A stretch of DNA of 64,000 nucleotides from contig CM037792.1 of assembly GCA_021229015.1 (NCBI GenBank), positions 682,001-746,000 of the forward strand, in the 5' to 3' direction. Source of the stretch: Solen grandis. Lineage: Eukaryota > Mollusca > Bivalvia > Adapedonta > Solenidae. Numbering within the stretch: the first letter of the stretch is position 1; every line of letters begins with the position of its first letter. This document shows positions 50,041 to 60,029 of this stretch, one piece after another. The notes below the pieces were generated by a model that was not told the origin of the DNA, did not search any database, and was given only the letters and a program-made list of their open reading frames with translations. A program made the translations under genes and the position numbers.

Positions 50041-52065
50041 TAGGAATAGACAAATGTGGTAACCAGAAAGTTAAAACTGCAACATTTCCACACAGAATGA
50101 TTAAGGATGCTTCCTAATTTGGAAAATAAAAGGGTAGAACACTTGAATTCATTTTCTAGTTTAGTAACATGTCAGGGACTAAAACTGCTTTAATAATATA
50201 AAATGCACACATATTCACTCTTAACGGCTATTCATTTTCTAATCTAAAAAAAAATATACTAATATTTTTCTGTTCATTCATCTCTGAAATATTAAATACA
50301 AATTGTACAGCCCATATTAGATACAAATGTAACAGCCCATTTAGTTTCATTAAGACAGTCCTTCTACCAGACAGTCAATAAACAAACTGAGCAGTTATGT
50401 ACCAGCAGATATCCCAAGCATGAAAATTTTAATCAGAAAACCATTCAAACTTAAGACCATGCTTCTTGGACAGGGAGGGTGGGGTAAGAAATCTGATATA
50501 TTGTGCAACATCCTCTTGCATAATCCATCCTGATTTTATAAAGGAAGCCACAAACACCATTCACTTGATTGTCCAAGCTCTCATCAGAAGCTGTGCAGCA
50601 TCAGTTATGTAACATCTTTTGCTTTTACCATCTTGTTTTAAACAGCCAACAGGTGGCAGCACAATAGGGGAGCAACCAATTACACTGAAGGGAGCAATCA
50701 GTTTTGTAGGGGAGCAATAAAATGCTCAATTAATTACAATGAGTCACTGCTTGGGATGAAGTTACTGGGAGACTCCTCCAAGCTTGAGGTCTATTTCAAT
50801 GATTACCTACACCTAGATCTTTTTTGAAGAGAAGATGGTCAAACATTGTCAGATAGGTGTGTATCTGTGTACCCCATTATCAGCTAGAAATATATTTTCT
50901 AGATCTGTTCAGGTTACATAACACCAAGTATTGACTGAGTATGCAAACAATTATACTATCTGGTATAAAATGTGTGAGCCTTCTAGAGATACCTTTTGGA
51001 ACAGGGAGGCTTGTTATGCAATGTATACATTACATCTACCTGACCATGCTAAATGTCACACTTGCAGAACAAGTCATTTTAAATATGGCCTTTTGATCCA
51101 GTGATGGATTGATTAGGAAATGAATAAGATCAATACTGATTGGGCCATTTCTCTATTAAGAGTGATAAAAACTGCACTCCTCCTTCAGTATGTGTAAACA
51201 AAGCAGCGGAAGAGTTCAGTAGGAATAAATGAGGTAATTATTTCCAGGGTTACATCAGATAACATTTATATGCCATCAGAGTGATATAATCAGACCTTTC
51301 ATCTTCCACACCACTAATGACCAATACTAATGACCACTCCTTGACTCTCAACCATCCCCTGCTGACTGGCAAGTGACCAGTGTTTTGTTTCCATAACAAC
51401 CAAATATTCATGTGTTTCAGACTAATTACAAAATCATTTTAATTTTCAGCTCCATTTTTGTTTTAAAATGCATCCTTTTAGTCCCTGTTTCATACACAAC
51501 TTCCATCACAATTTTATACTGATAAAAATTGTAGGAAAATAATGTAGCACTAATGTAACACTGAACTGATGAAAAAAAGGTCCTAAATCTCCACTTGGAA
51601 ATTATTTTTGATTTTGAACAATTACCCTTTCTTTTGTCCCAGTAATTTCCCCTTTCTCGTTACATTTCTCTGCTTCTGACGATTACAAATTCTGCTTATG
51701 AAAATAAATGCGGATTCCAAGACAATTCTTTTTTCTTTGAATTTCCACTTTCTCTCTTACATAGAATTTCTGTTTTCGTTGAAGAAAAAATTTCCAATAT
51801 ATACAAGTTTTATTTTTTCTACAAGTTGAAATTTTTTCAGTTTCTATCTTGTTACTGCTATGCTACTTCCTCCTCAGATACTACATCTATTATTTTTTGC
51901 ATATTGTTTCTACATTACATTTTGTATTTATATGGGTGATTTTTTTTAAGATGTCAGAAGATATTCACCTCCATTTCCATAGTCACACATACTATCACAG
52001 CAAAAACTTGACAAACATTTTTTGAAAATTTGAAATTACAAGTGTTCTTCGAGATGTGAAACAGA
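50041..52065. other. AT-rich noncoding DNA
   Basis: No feature recognised. A diffuse repeat of TACAAATTGTACAGCCCAT / TACAAATGTAACAGCCCAT occurs at 50,295-50,341. Confidence 0.4.
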
Positions 52066-52068
52066 ATT

Positions 52069-52155
52069 ACTCAAACCCAAATTTCTAAATGCTGTACTCA
52101 AACCCAAATTTCTAAATACTGCAGTACTCAAACCCAAATTTCTAAATACTGCAGT
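52069..52155. repeat. 27/30-bp tandem repeat, three copies
   Basis: ACTCAAACCCAAATTTCTAA recurs at 52,069, 52,096 and 52,126. The last two copies share a TACTGCAG extension. Confidence 0.92.
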
Positions 52156-52159
52156 TATT

Positions 52160-53100
52160 ACATTAGAAGACAAGAGTGGGAGAGAAGTTACAAGTAATTA
52201 AGACAACAATTCTCTCCCTTGTCAATATTTAATTGCATTTTAATTGAGAGCAGTGTGTCATGATAGAAAAAGTAATTAACTAATTTAGAATGCCAGTATC
52301 CTTTGTAAATTTCAGGATAAGAACATTTCAATTGCTTTCAAGGAACAAGACCATCTGCTGACAGTTTTCTGTATTGTAAAAGTATGCAGCATTTCTTTTT
52401 TAATGTAATTCTCTTTGAAATGTGTTTCCTTATATAATAATACCAAGACACTAACTAAAGAATATTTCTTGTATTTCTTACTTTGTATATTCATTCAAAG
52501 ACAAAAATTAGCAAAGTTCATTAATGCCATAAAACTTCTACCTTTTTTTATTTTCAATCTTGCATGTTCTTCAAATCTACTCTAAAACATTTAGCACTGA
52601 ATGTATTTTCTCTCTCCATTAAAACATCTTGTATGAAAAATCTCAAATATCCTTACTTTATCTTCAACTGCTATTATTTCATCTCTGAGGGAAGCAAGAT
52701 TTTGAAACTGAGCAATTATTTGATGTAAAACGCAATCTACCGCTTTACATGTTCCAATTTCATAGCGTGGAAATCACGTTCAATCATAGCCTCATATATC
52801 AGACCTACTCCAGTAATCAATATATACTCTACCAGAGCTTTCCCCACGACTACCTTTTCATTTAAACATGTGCTGGGACTGGAAACCGTTCTCACAGTAC
52901 CATCCTCACACGCGCTTTATAGGAACGTTCCGCATGTACAAGCCGCTCGTCCCGGAAACTTTACTTATCAATATATTCTGCGTAAATATTGGAAAGATAA
53001 TGTTTTACCAATTTTGACTACATAGGAACACTGAATCTAATCCGATCTGAATCTGAAAAAGTCACACACAAAAAAAGAGAGGAAATGTGTATTTAAAATG
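52160..53100. other. AT-rich DNA with a CpG-retaining pocket at 52,730-52,965
   Basis: The pocket holds about 14 CpGs in 235 bases, including ACACGCGCTT, GGAACGTTCCGC and GCTCGTCCCGGAAA. GGAACGTTCC fits the nGAAnnTTCn heat-shock-element pattern, with a further GGAAACT nearby. No convincing frame crosses it. It may be an enhancer, a minor promoter or an old repeat. Confidence 0.3.
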
Positions 53101-53101
53101 A

Positions 53102-53310
53102 GCCATTATCTACCAGTCTGTGTGTTTAACTAGAAATTAGACAAAGCAGTTTCTTGGTTTTTTAAAAATTGTTATACTCTTTTAAATCACCAACAGTAAG
53201 CGTTCAGCCGTTATCTACCAGTCTGTGTGTTTAACCAGAAATTAGACAAAGCAGTTTCTTGGTTTTTTAAAATTTTTATACTCTTTTAAATCACCAACAG
53301 TAAGCGTTCA
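53102..53310. repeat. 105-bp tandem duplication
   Basis: Two head-to-tail copies (53,102-53,206 and 53,207-53,310) differ by three substitutions or small indels. Each starts GCCATTATCTACCAG or GCCGTTATCTACCAG and ends ACAGTAAGCGTTCA. This is a recent local duplication of otherwise single-copy DNA. Confidence 0.93.
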
Positions 53311-53930
53311 TTGTTTTTATCTTTTTTTACCTTATACCTTTTTTTGATGTTTTATAATAGTTTTCAATATAAGTGAATCTATATTTTTTTATATCTAAAT
53401 ATAGCAGGAATTACCAAATAGATCAAAGTTTAATACAAAAATTCTAAAGTAAGCCTTTTAATAAAGCGGTGGTGTCACTGGCAGAACTATCTATTTCATG
53501 AATAATTAATTAGGCATGTATTAATATGCTAATTAACCCTTTACCCTAATTGGAAACATCATTTGGATGTTGAATCAGTAAAAATCCCGACCATCAAGCA
53601 AACTCTTTTTTTGCTAATCCATCCCTTAAATTAAATCACTGATTTCAAAAATGGTAAAAACCCTGATCAGCAAGCAAGCAGTCTTTTAAACGATCAGGTT
53701 TTCTACCATCCTTCTTTATCTTCAGTATTTGACAATATAGCGGACTGCATAAAATCTGGTCTACTTACAAGCATCTTTGCAGGTTGATTTTGGTTTAATT
53801 ATGGAAGCATAAAATATTGCCAATGTAGCTTACAGAGTTGTGTAAAGAGCTACAATGAGAAATGTAACATGTCACCACCATCAATCTTAGAAATGACCAA
53901 TATCACCAGCAAAAAACCAGGTACTGTACT
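53311..53930. other. AT-rich noncoding DNA
   Basis: No gene. Around 53,650-53,705 the words CCCTGATCAGCAAGC and CGATCAGGTTTTCTACC form a loose inverted repeat related in style to the other GATCAGG hairpins. Confidence 0.35.
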
Positions 53931-53935
53931 CTTTA

Positions 53936-54157
53936 CTACTCTTCAGTACCTTAGAGAGGAGGAGAGAAAATTCTACTCTTCAGTACCTTAGAGAGGAGGA
54001 GAGAAAATTCTATTCTTCAGTACAATAGAGAGGAGGAGAGAAAATTCTACTCTTCAGAATAATAGAGAGGAGGAGAGAAAATTCTACTCTTCAGTACATT
54101 AGAGAGGAGGAAAGAAAATTCTACTCTTCAGTACGTTAGAGAGGAGGAGAGAAAATT
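53936..54157. repeat. 37-bp minisatellite, six copies
   Basis: The unit is CTACTCTTCAGTACCTTAGA followed by GAGGAGGAGAGAAAATT, with strict 37-base spacing. Variation is concentrated in the four to six bases after CTTCAGTAC. Confidence 0.95.
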
Positions 54158-54159
54158 CT

Positions 54160-56000
54160 AAAATCCGATTTGACTAAAAATTGCTCTCAGTCTGATCTGG
54201 TTTTTCCATGGTGGTCAAGCGTTAAAAGAGGGTATCAAGGAAAAAAACAAAGGGAAGGAGGAGCTATGATCACAATTTTTCCGCTGTGTTAATTAAAGTA
54301 CATGTATCTTAACACAGCTTGCCATAGATTACTAGAGCTATCACATATGGTGATAATTATCCCCTTGACATTGCCATGTCCCATCACAAACTCAAATATA
54401 GCTAAGAACCCCCCCCCCCTTTTTTTTAAAGATAATGACTTTGACCCCACCCACCAAACCAATCAAAATTTAAACCTAAGAAACCTTGTACAATACTGAC
54501 AGCCTGCTCCAAGTTTCACTGGAACTCTGGTATTTCATTATCTGTATTATAAATATTGAAGTTAGCGGAGACTCAATTGTTTAAGACAGAATGAGGAGAC
54601 ATATGGTATTCCAATATAAACCCCCACCTCACAAAGTGAAGTGAGGGTATAAAAATGTAAGCAATCATCTTTCGCCGATCCTGAGGTAGCCTGCGGTTCG
54701 AAAGTGACTTTAGAAGCCAAAAACAACAGAAAAAAAATCACTGCATACATTCACACACATAAAATATTTACACATATTTATACATATTAATACATATACA
54801 CATAAAAATGTACCACAAAGTACAAGCTCTTACACTGTCCACAGAAACCTGGAAGACCCTGTATAGTACAGAGGAATCGTACCAGTTCTGCGAACATCTG
54901 GCGTCTACAAACCTTCAATGAAAAATATGTACACAAACATGGATAACACTGGCATGAAATCAAATGTTGACATCACCTTTTGTATGTATTCAACAAACAT
55001 GGCTCATTATCCCCAGCAAACAAAACAAAGCAGAACTAGATCAGCCTGCAAATAGTTCAATCTGGTATAAACAGAGTTCATCTTCTGAAATACTACACAT
55101 AGTAAAAACCAGAATGGCTGACTTTTTATTTGGAGGCTGATGTGGTCCATTACTGGTTATACAACTGATTTTCAAAAAAATTTACATGGAGTGGAGGATA
55201 ATGCATGTTTGCTTTTGTTTTTTTTTGTCCAATAATCTGTGATACTGGACAAAAATACAAGATAATAATCCAATTAGAACACAAGTCTCCACAAACAAAG
55301 TTATGCATAATTGAAACAATAACAAAGACCTTAGAAGTAACTTCCCTCATCTTTACAAGGCTTAGACTATTTAGGTAAAATACTCTCTCTCTCTCAAATC
55401 AGTAAAGCTCTGGAATTGGTAACTGTTGACCTACCACATCAAACTTTCTAAATTAACAGATTTTCTTAACTTTTTTCTTCAGTACAAGTAACAATAATAT
55501 AAACCAATTAATTTGACATTAATAACACCAATTTTTTTTAAATATAGCAGTGGTTATGCTTTTTTAAGCAAAGTCACCCATCTTGGATAGCTTACTAAAA
55601 ATATTATCTTATAATAAAATGATACCATTTTTCCATTTTTCACAATGGAAGTCCAAAAGATTATAATGAAATGCAAAATATCAAGGTAGCCTTGTGAAGA
55701 TGATGATATGCTCCGAATGAGAAAATACATAATGACAAAACAAACATAATGCTTATCCCATATTTTCTGTATGAAATCCATGTACAAGTATAGGATCAAA
55801 TACTTCAATGATTGTATATAATGCTTTAACCTTATAAAAAAAACCTGTACCATAACCCTTCATTCTGCTGATACCAAAATGGCAGCTCGCTGATCAGTTA
55901 AAACTCGCATCTGCCTAAAAAGCTTTTAAATTTTTAAAGTCGGATTCTGTTATATACAATCAGTATTTGTTATAAATGACAGTAAGCAAATAAAAAAAAA
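54160..56000. other. AT-rich noncoding DNA
   Basis: No supported gene. A 62-codon minus frame (54,562-54,750) starts with a hydrophobic MYAVIFFLLFLAS that resembles a signal peptide, but it has no recognisable continuation. A C run lies at 54,410 and CTCTCTCTCT at 55,386. Confidence 0.35.
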
Positions 56001-56010
56001 ACAACAGCAA

Positions 56011-56070
56011 ACCGTATAAAACCTGACCAGCATATTATCCATATTCAAGCTGATTAGGTTTTATGCGGGT
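56011..56070. repeat. Inverted repeat with AAACCTGACCAGC arms
   Basis: The left arm ACCGTATAAAACCTGACCAG (56,011-56,030) pairs with a right arm at 56,049-56,070 (GCTGATTAGGTTTTATGCGG), with a few mismatches. It resembles the internal hairpin of the TTAA MITE but lacks that element's ends. Confidence 0.6.
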
Positions 56071-56099
56071 TGCATAAGTTCCGTGTTTAATATCAAGCA

Positions 56100-56370
56100 A
56101 TTTTAATGGCCTGCAGGTTACTCGCTGACAGTTTGCCGTCTTCAAGACGAGCGCTTTTGCCAAATATGGATTCAATTAAGCAGTGAGAAAAACAATATTG
56201 GCCAATTAGTGGGGGTAATTAGCGGACAGGCAGACTGCCGGTATTGACTGGATCCCGCACAGGTGCGGATAATAACAGATGAATTAATATAGCCAATGAA
56301 ATGAGTTTTTTCATTATATATAGATAATATTAATATAAGCATGTTTCATTAATCAGCTGATTTCCATACT
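56100..56370. promoter_or_regulatory. Motif-dense pocket, possible conserved enhancer
   Basis: It combines CpG retention with GGCCAATTAGTGGGGG, GGTAATTAGCGG, CACAGGTGCGGATAATAACA and a CATTAATCAGCTGATTTCC word within 250 bases. That clusters homeodomain, CCAAT/CAAT, E-box and GATA-like words. No coding frame and no repeat was recognised. The call is only pattern-based. Confidence 0.3.
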
Positions 56371-56653
56371 GTTTCGAGGATTTCCTTTTTTCTGTATTTT
56401 TTTTCTATACTGAGTACTTCATTCATCAATTAGAAAATAAAATAATCTGGCTTATGTTTCAACATTAAATGTTTAATCAAAGTTGAATCATACGACAAAT
56501 CTTGTTCAGTTGTAACAAAATAAGATTCCTTTTTGGAAGACAAACCTAGTCAGGGTAGAGTTATTGAAACTTAAACAAGAATAAACCCAATCACACTCTA
56601 TAATGCCTGCACATGCCATCTCATTAATGACTGCCGGTATTCAAATCTTTTTC

Positions 56654-56894
56654 TTAACCCTTTCCCTCATAAAGGAAACCATGAAAAGACCTATGCGAAC
56701 AATATAAAACCAGATCAGCCTGCGAGTAACTCGCAGGCTGATCTGGTGTTATGCTGTTCGCTGCTCCTCAGTGGTCTGGAAAAGAGGACTTTATAATTAA
56801 ATTTGGTAAGGTTTAATGTGGTTTTCTGCAGATCAGGCTTTATGTGGTACCTATTGAGTGCGTCAAAATGAGTCTATATGAGGGAAAGGGTTAA
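56654..56894. mobile_element. TTAA-flanked MITE, copy 2, intact ends
   Basis: TTAA, then a terminal inverted repeat CCCTTTCCCTCATA, mirrored by TATGAGGGAAAGGG and TTAA at the right. Total 241 bp including both TTAA. An internal perfect 17-base-arm hairpin, CCAGATCAGCCTGCGAG against CTCGCAGGCTGATCTGG, lies at about 56,710-56,745. Both copies share GGTCTGGAAAnGAGGA, GGCTTTATGTGGTACC and GAGTGCGTCAAAATGAG. It is probably a piggyBac-type non-autonomous element, with the transposase supplied elsewhere. Confidence 0.92.
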
Positions 56895-56987
56895 TCACGT
56901 CAAATGGAAAGTATTTTTACACAGAACTTTCAAAAACAAAAGTTACAATCTTAATGTGATTTTTTTTCTTTAAGGTAGAATGATAGA

Positions 56988-57246
56988 TGTATAGTTACAC
57001 ACCCACGTTAGTGATATTGTTTGGTGTATAGTTACACACCCACGTTAGTGATATTGTTTGATGTATAGTTACACACCCACGTTAGTGATATTGTTTGGTG
57101 TATAGTTACACACCCACGTTAGTGATATTGTTTGATGTATAGTTACACACCCACGTTAGTGATATTGTTTGATGTAGTTACACACCCACTTTAGTGATAT
57201 TGTTTGATGTATAGTTACACCCCCACGTTAGTGATATTGTTTGATG
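56988..57246. repeat. 37-bp minisatellite, seven copies
   Basis: The unit is TGTATAGTTACACACCCACG followed by TTAGTGATATTGTTTGG (last base G or A). One copy has lost the TA of TATAG. The sequence is unrelated to the 37-bp array at 53,936 despite the equal period. Confidence 0.95.
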
Positions 57247-59550
57247 CTGCCCACTACAGGTTAGTGAGAATGCTGAATTTCATCCAGATAAAACACGCCA
57301 TTAATTAATGTGACATAACATTACTTATATAATGTATAAATATAGCCCCCCCCCCCACACACACACTCTCTCTACTCCACATAATGGTATGTGCTTTACT
57401 GCTGTACTCCACTAACATTTTATTCAAAAATAGATCTGACCCCAGGAAAGATTCTAATTTTATTAGGAGACAAAAACCTGCTGCTTTTTTGTTGTTGACA
57501 ATAATGCAACATCAGTACACAAGTAGTCAAGTGATCAAATCCCAAAGACTTGGGAATACTTTGAATCAGAAAACATCACTTTAAAAAATACAACAGTCTA
57601 CTTCAATCTCACAGGAATTGCTCTCTAGGAACTAGATTAAATTTTCATAAAAACCACTTTTAGCGACAAAAATAATGCACAAGATTTGATTATCTACTCT
57701 TACACTTGTACTCATTCTGAGAATTTCTACCAACCAAATAATCAGTATAAAAACAGCCTTATTTCCGATTGTCTCCAAAGTTTTCAGGGAATAAAAAATC
57801 AATACAAAGTTATCTTTTACTGGCATTTGATTCTAAAACAATGCTGGATATTTACTCAGTTAATTTCCTATTTTTCTTTTCGTCTCGTTAACTCGGTTTT
57901 CTCAGTCCCTGGAAACATGATTTTAGCTTAACTAGCCTGAATCCCTATATTAGTGTAAAAATTGATAAAACTTGCAGCAGGACATCTTTATAAATCTGAA
58001 TATGCCTTGGAAGTACTTTACCAGTCTTGGGCTGATATGTGATAGAACAAGGCATTATGAAATCTGACTTTCACTTGTGTGGTATATAGAAAGTATGCCT
58101 GATCCAATTAAATGCAATTTTCAATGTGAGTAGATTTCAGGGGTTTCAATGATACACATAAGTGTCCATTTTAATACTCAAATAATCTAAATAACCCAAC
58201 ATATTTCAAATTGTGTCTGTTTAAACTATACACCAAAGGGATGCTTGACCCCCATTTGAAGAAATCAAGGGTTAACCTGAGGTTTTATAACATTACCACC
58301 TATCTCAGTACAAATGTAGTATGTGACATACAGTAGGGACTGAAGCTGATCTGGATCTATATTGGTTCCATGTGACAATTCCTTGCTAGTTCTCACGTGG
58401 TATAGCACTGGGCCAGTACTGATAACTTCTTAACATTCAGACGTCCATTTCACACCTTAGTAAATCAAAGGAAACCAGGTCACTGGAATTGTAAAGCTTG
58501 AAACTCAAGGACCCCTGACAAGGATTGGTATACGTTATCATGTCCAATCAATGTAAAGAAATGAAGAAGTTTAAAACAAACTGAAATCAGCTATAGGTTT
58601 AACTGTGTTATTTTCTCATCTCTAATGAAAATACTGCGAACTACATCCAACCCTAGTTTGCAAGAGTTATCTATCTAGTTTTACACAAGGTTTCAAAGAC
58701 GGTTTTCTCCTAGTCTTCCAGTCCTAGTCAATACATGTATACTTATACCAAAGCTGGACAGTTCTAAACCACAAAACAAGCAGGAAAACTAATATATATT
58801 ACAGATTTTGGCAATCCTAAAAGCAAAAGCCACATAAAATTTCCTGTTAATGGCAATTTACCGCACCTTTTCCTTCACCAGGAGGATTATCTGGGGATTA
58901 TATTAGTGTCCAATGCTGGGAGGACTCTACACTTGTTTGTTTGGAGGATCATAATTACATAAGGTCAAATATTTGAAGGTGCGGCCTTCCCCAGGTCAAC
59001 CCAGATAATATAAATTCACTTTCACTAATGAACAGTGTGCCACCACTAGTTCAACCACAACTCTAAAATGTACACACACTATCCTGACCACTAACATTTT
59101 CTTTCTACCTTATTTTTTTTTACAAACTCAGACATGGATGTTCAGCAGTGTTGTTATGAGCCTGGTTTCATATACCCCTCACCCAGTTGTCATGTACCTG
59201 TAGAGTACTGGGTCCGTTTCACTTATCTTCGTACAAAAAAAATCTTCATAAGCGTAAGTTCAAAGACGAAAAATATTTTTCCTATGTTTTTTTTTCGTTA
59301 AAAATGTGCTATGTTTGTAGCATGCAATTCAATTGGGTCAAATTTCTCCATATTTTAATTGCGAAAATAAGACTAAGATCAAATTTGATTGTATGAAGTT
59401 AGGGAAAAAGGCCCTGGTTTTCCTTAACTTGGTCAAAATTTATTACTACTTTAATGTTCATAATGGAAGAAAAAAATCTGGCAGCACCCAAGGGTTGTTT
59501 TGTTTATATTTTTCTCACAATTGTTTTCAATGTATATGTTTGATGTAAAC
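57247..59550. other. AT-rich noncoding DNA
   Basis: No gene. A C10(AC)n(TC)n microsatellite lies at 57,346-57,372. Around 58,862-58,985 a CCGCACC/GGTGCGG pair encloses a loose inverted repeat with GATTATCTGGGG and CCCAGATAATATAA words. Confidence 0.4.
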
Positions 59551-59555
59551 CAATG

Positions 59556-59741
59556 TCATACTAAATGTGACAGTAATATTATCACACTAAATGTGACAGT
59601 AATATTATCACACTATATGTGACAGTAATATTATCACACTATATGTGACAGTAATATTATCACACTATATGTGACAGTAATATTATGTGTGTATGATGTC
59701 ACACTATATGTGACAGTAATATTATGTGTGTATGATGTCAC
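59556..59741. repeat. 26-bp tandem repeat, about five copies plus extensions
   Basis: The unit is CACACTATATGTGACAGTAA followed by TATTAT. The last two copies are separated by GTGTGTATGATGT, giving a longer composite unit. ATGTGACA/TGTCACA words make the units partly self-complementary. Confidence 0.92.
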
Positions 59742-59942
59742 TTTTGTACAGTACTCAGGTAAATGCTCCCCAGTATTAGAGGAAATCTTATCTTGTTAAT
59801 CCTGGGGTAAACAAAACTTAAGACAAAGCATCTACAAGCAAATGGCAAACTTTCTCATTTATGTCAGAGATTGTTTTGAAGATTCACTGAGGTCTTACTG
59901 ACTTTTATGGACTTGAGTTTGTACTATTGGACCTTAAATCCT

Positions 59943-60027
59943 AAGGGGTCTGGGATGTAAATATGGTCATTATATCATAATATTATTATACCGATATTAT
60001 GGTCAAACTTACATGCCAGACCCCTTT
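59943..60027. repeat. 28-bp-arm inverted repeat
   Basis: The left arm TAAGGGGTCTGGGATGTAAA (from 59,942) pairs with the right arm ending CTTACATGCCAGACCCCTTT (60,008-60,027), with four mismatches in 28. The AT-rich interior is about 30 bases. It is a foldback, MITE-like element with no second copy in the window. Confidence 0.8.
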
Positions 60028-60029
60028 GC

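Noticed and set aside
54562..54750. Signal-peptide-like start MYAVIFFLLFLAS as a secreted protein exon
   Set aside because: Hydrophobic starts are common in T-rich DNA; there is no downstream cysteine pattern or clear donor site.
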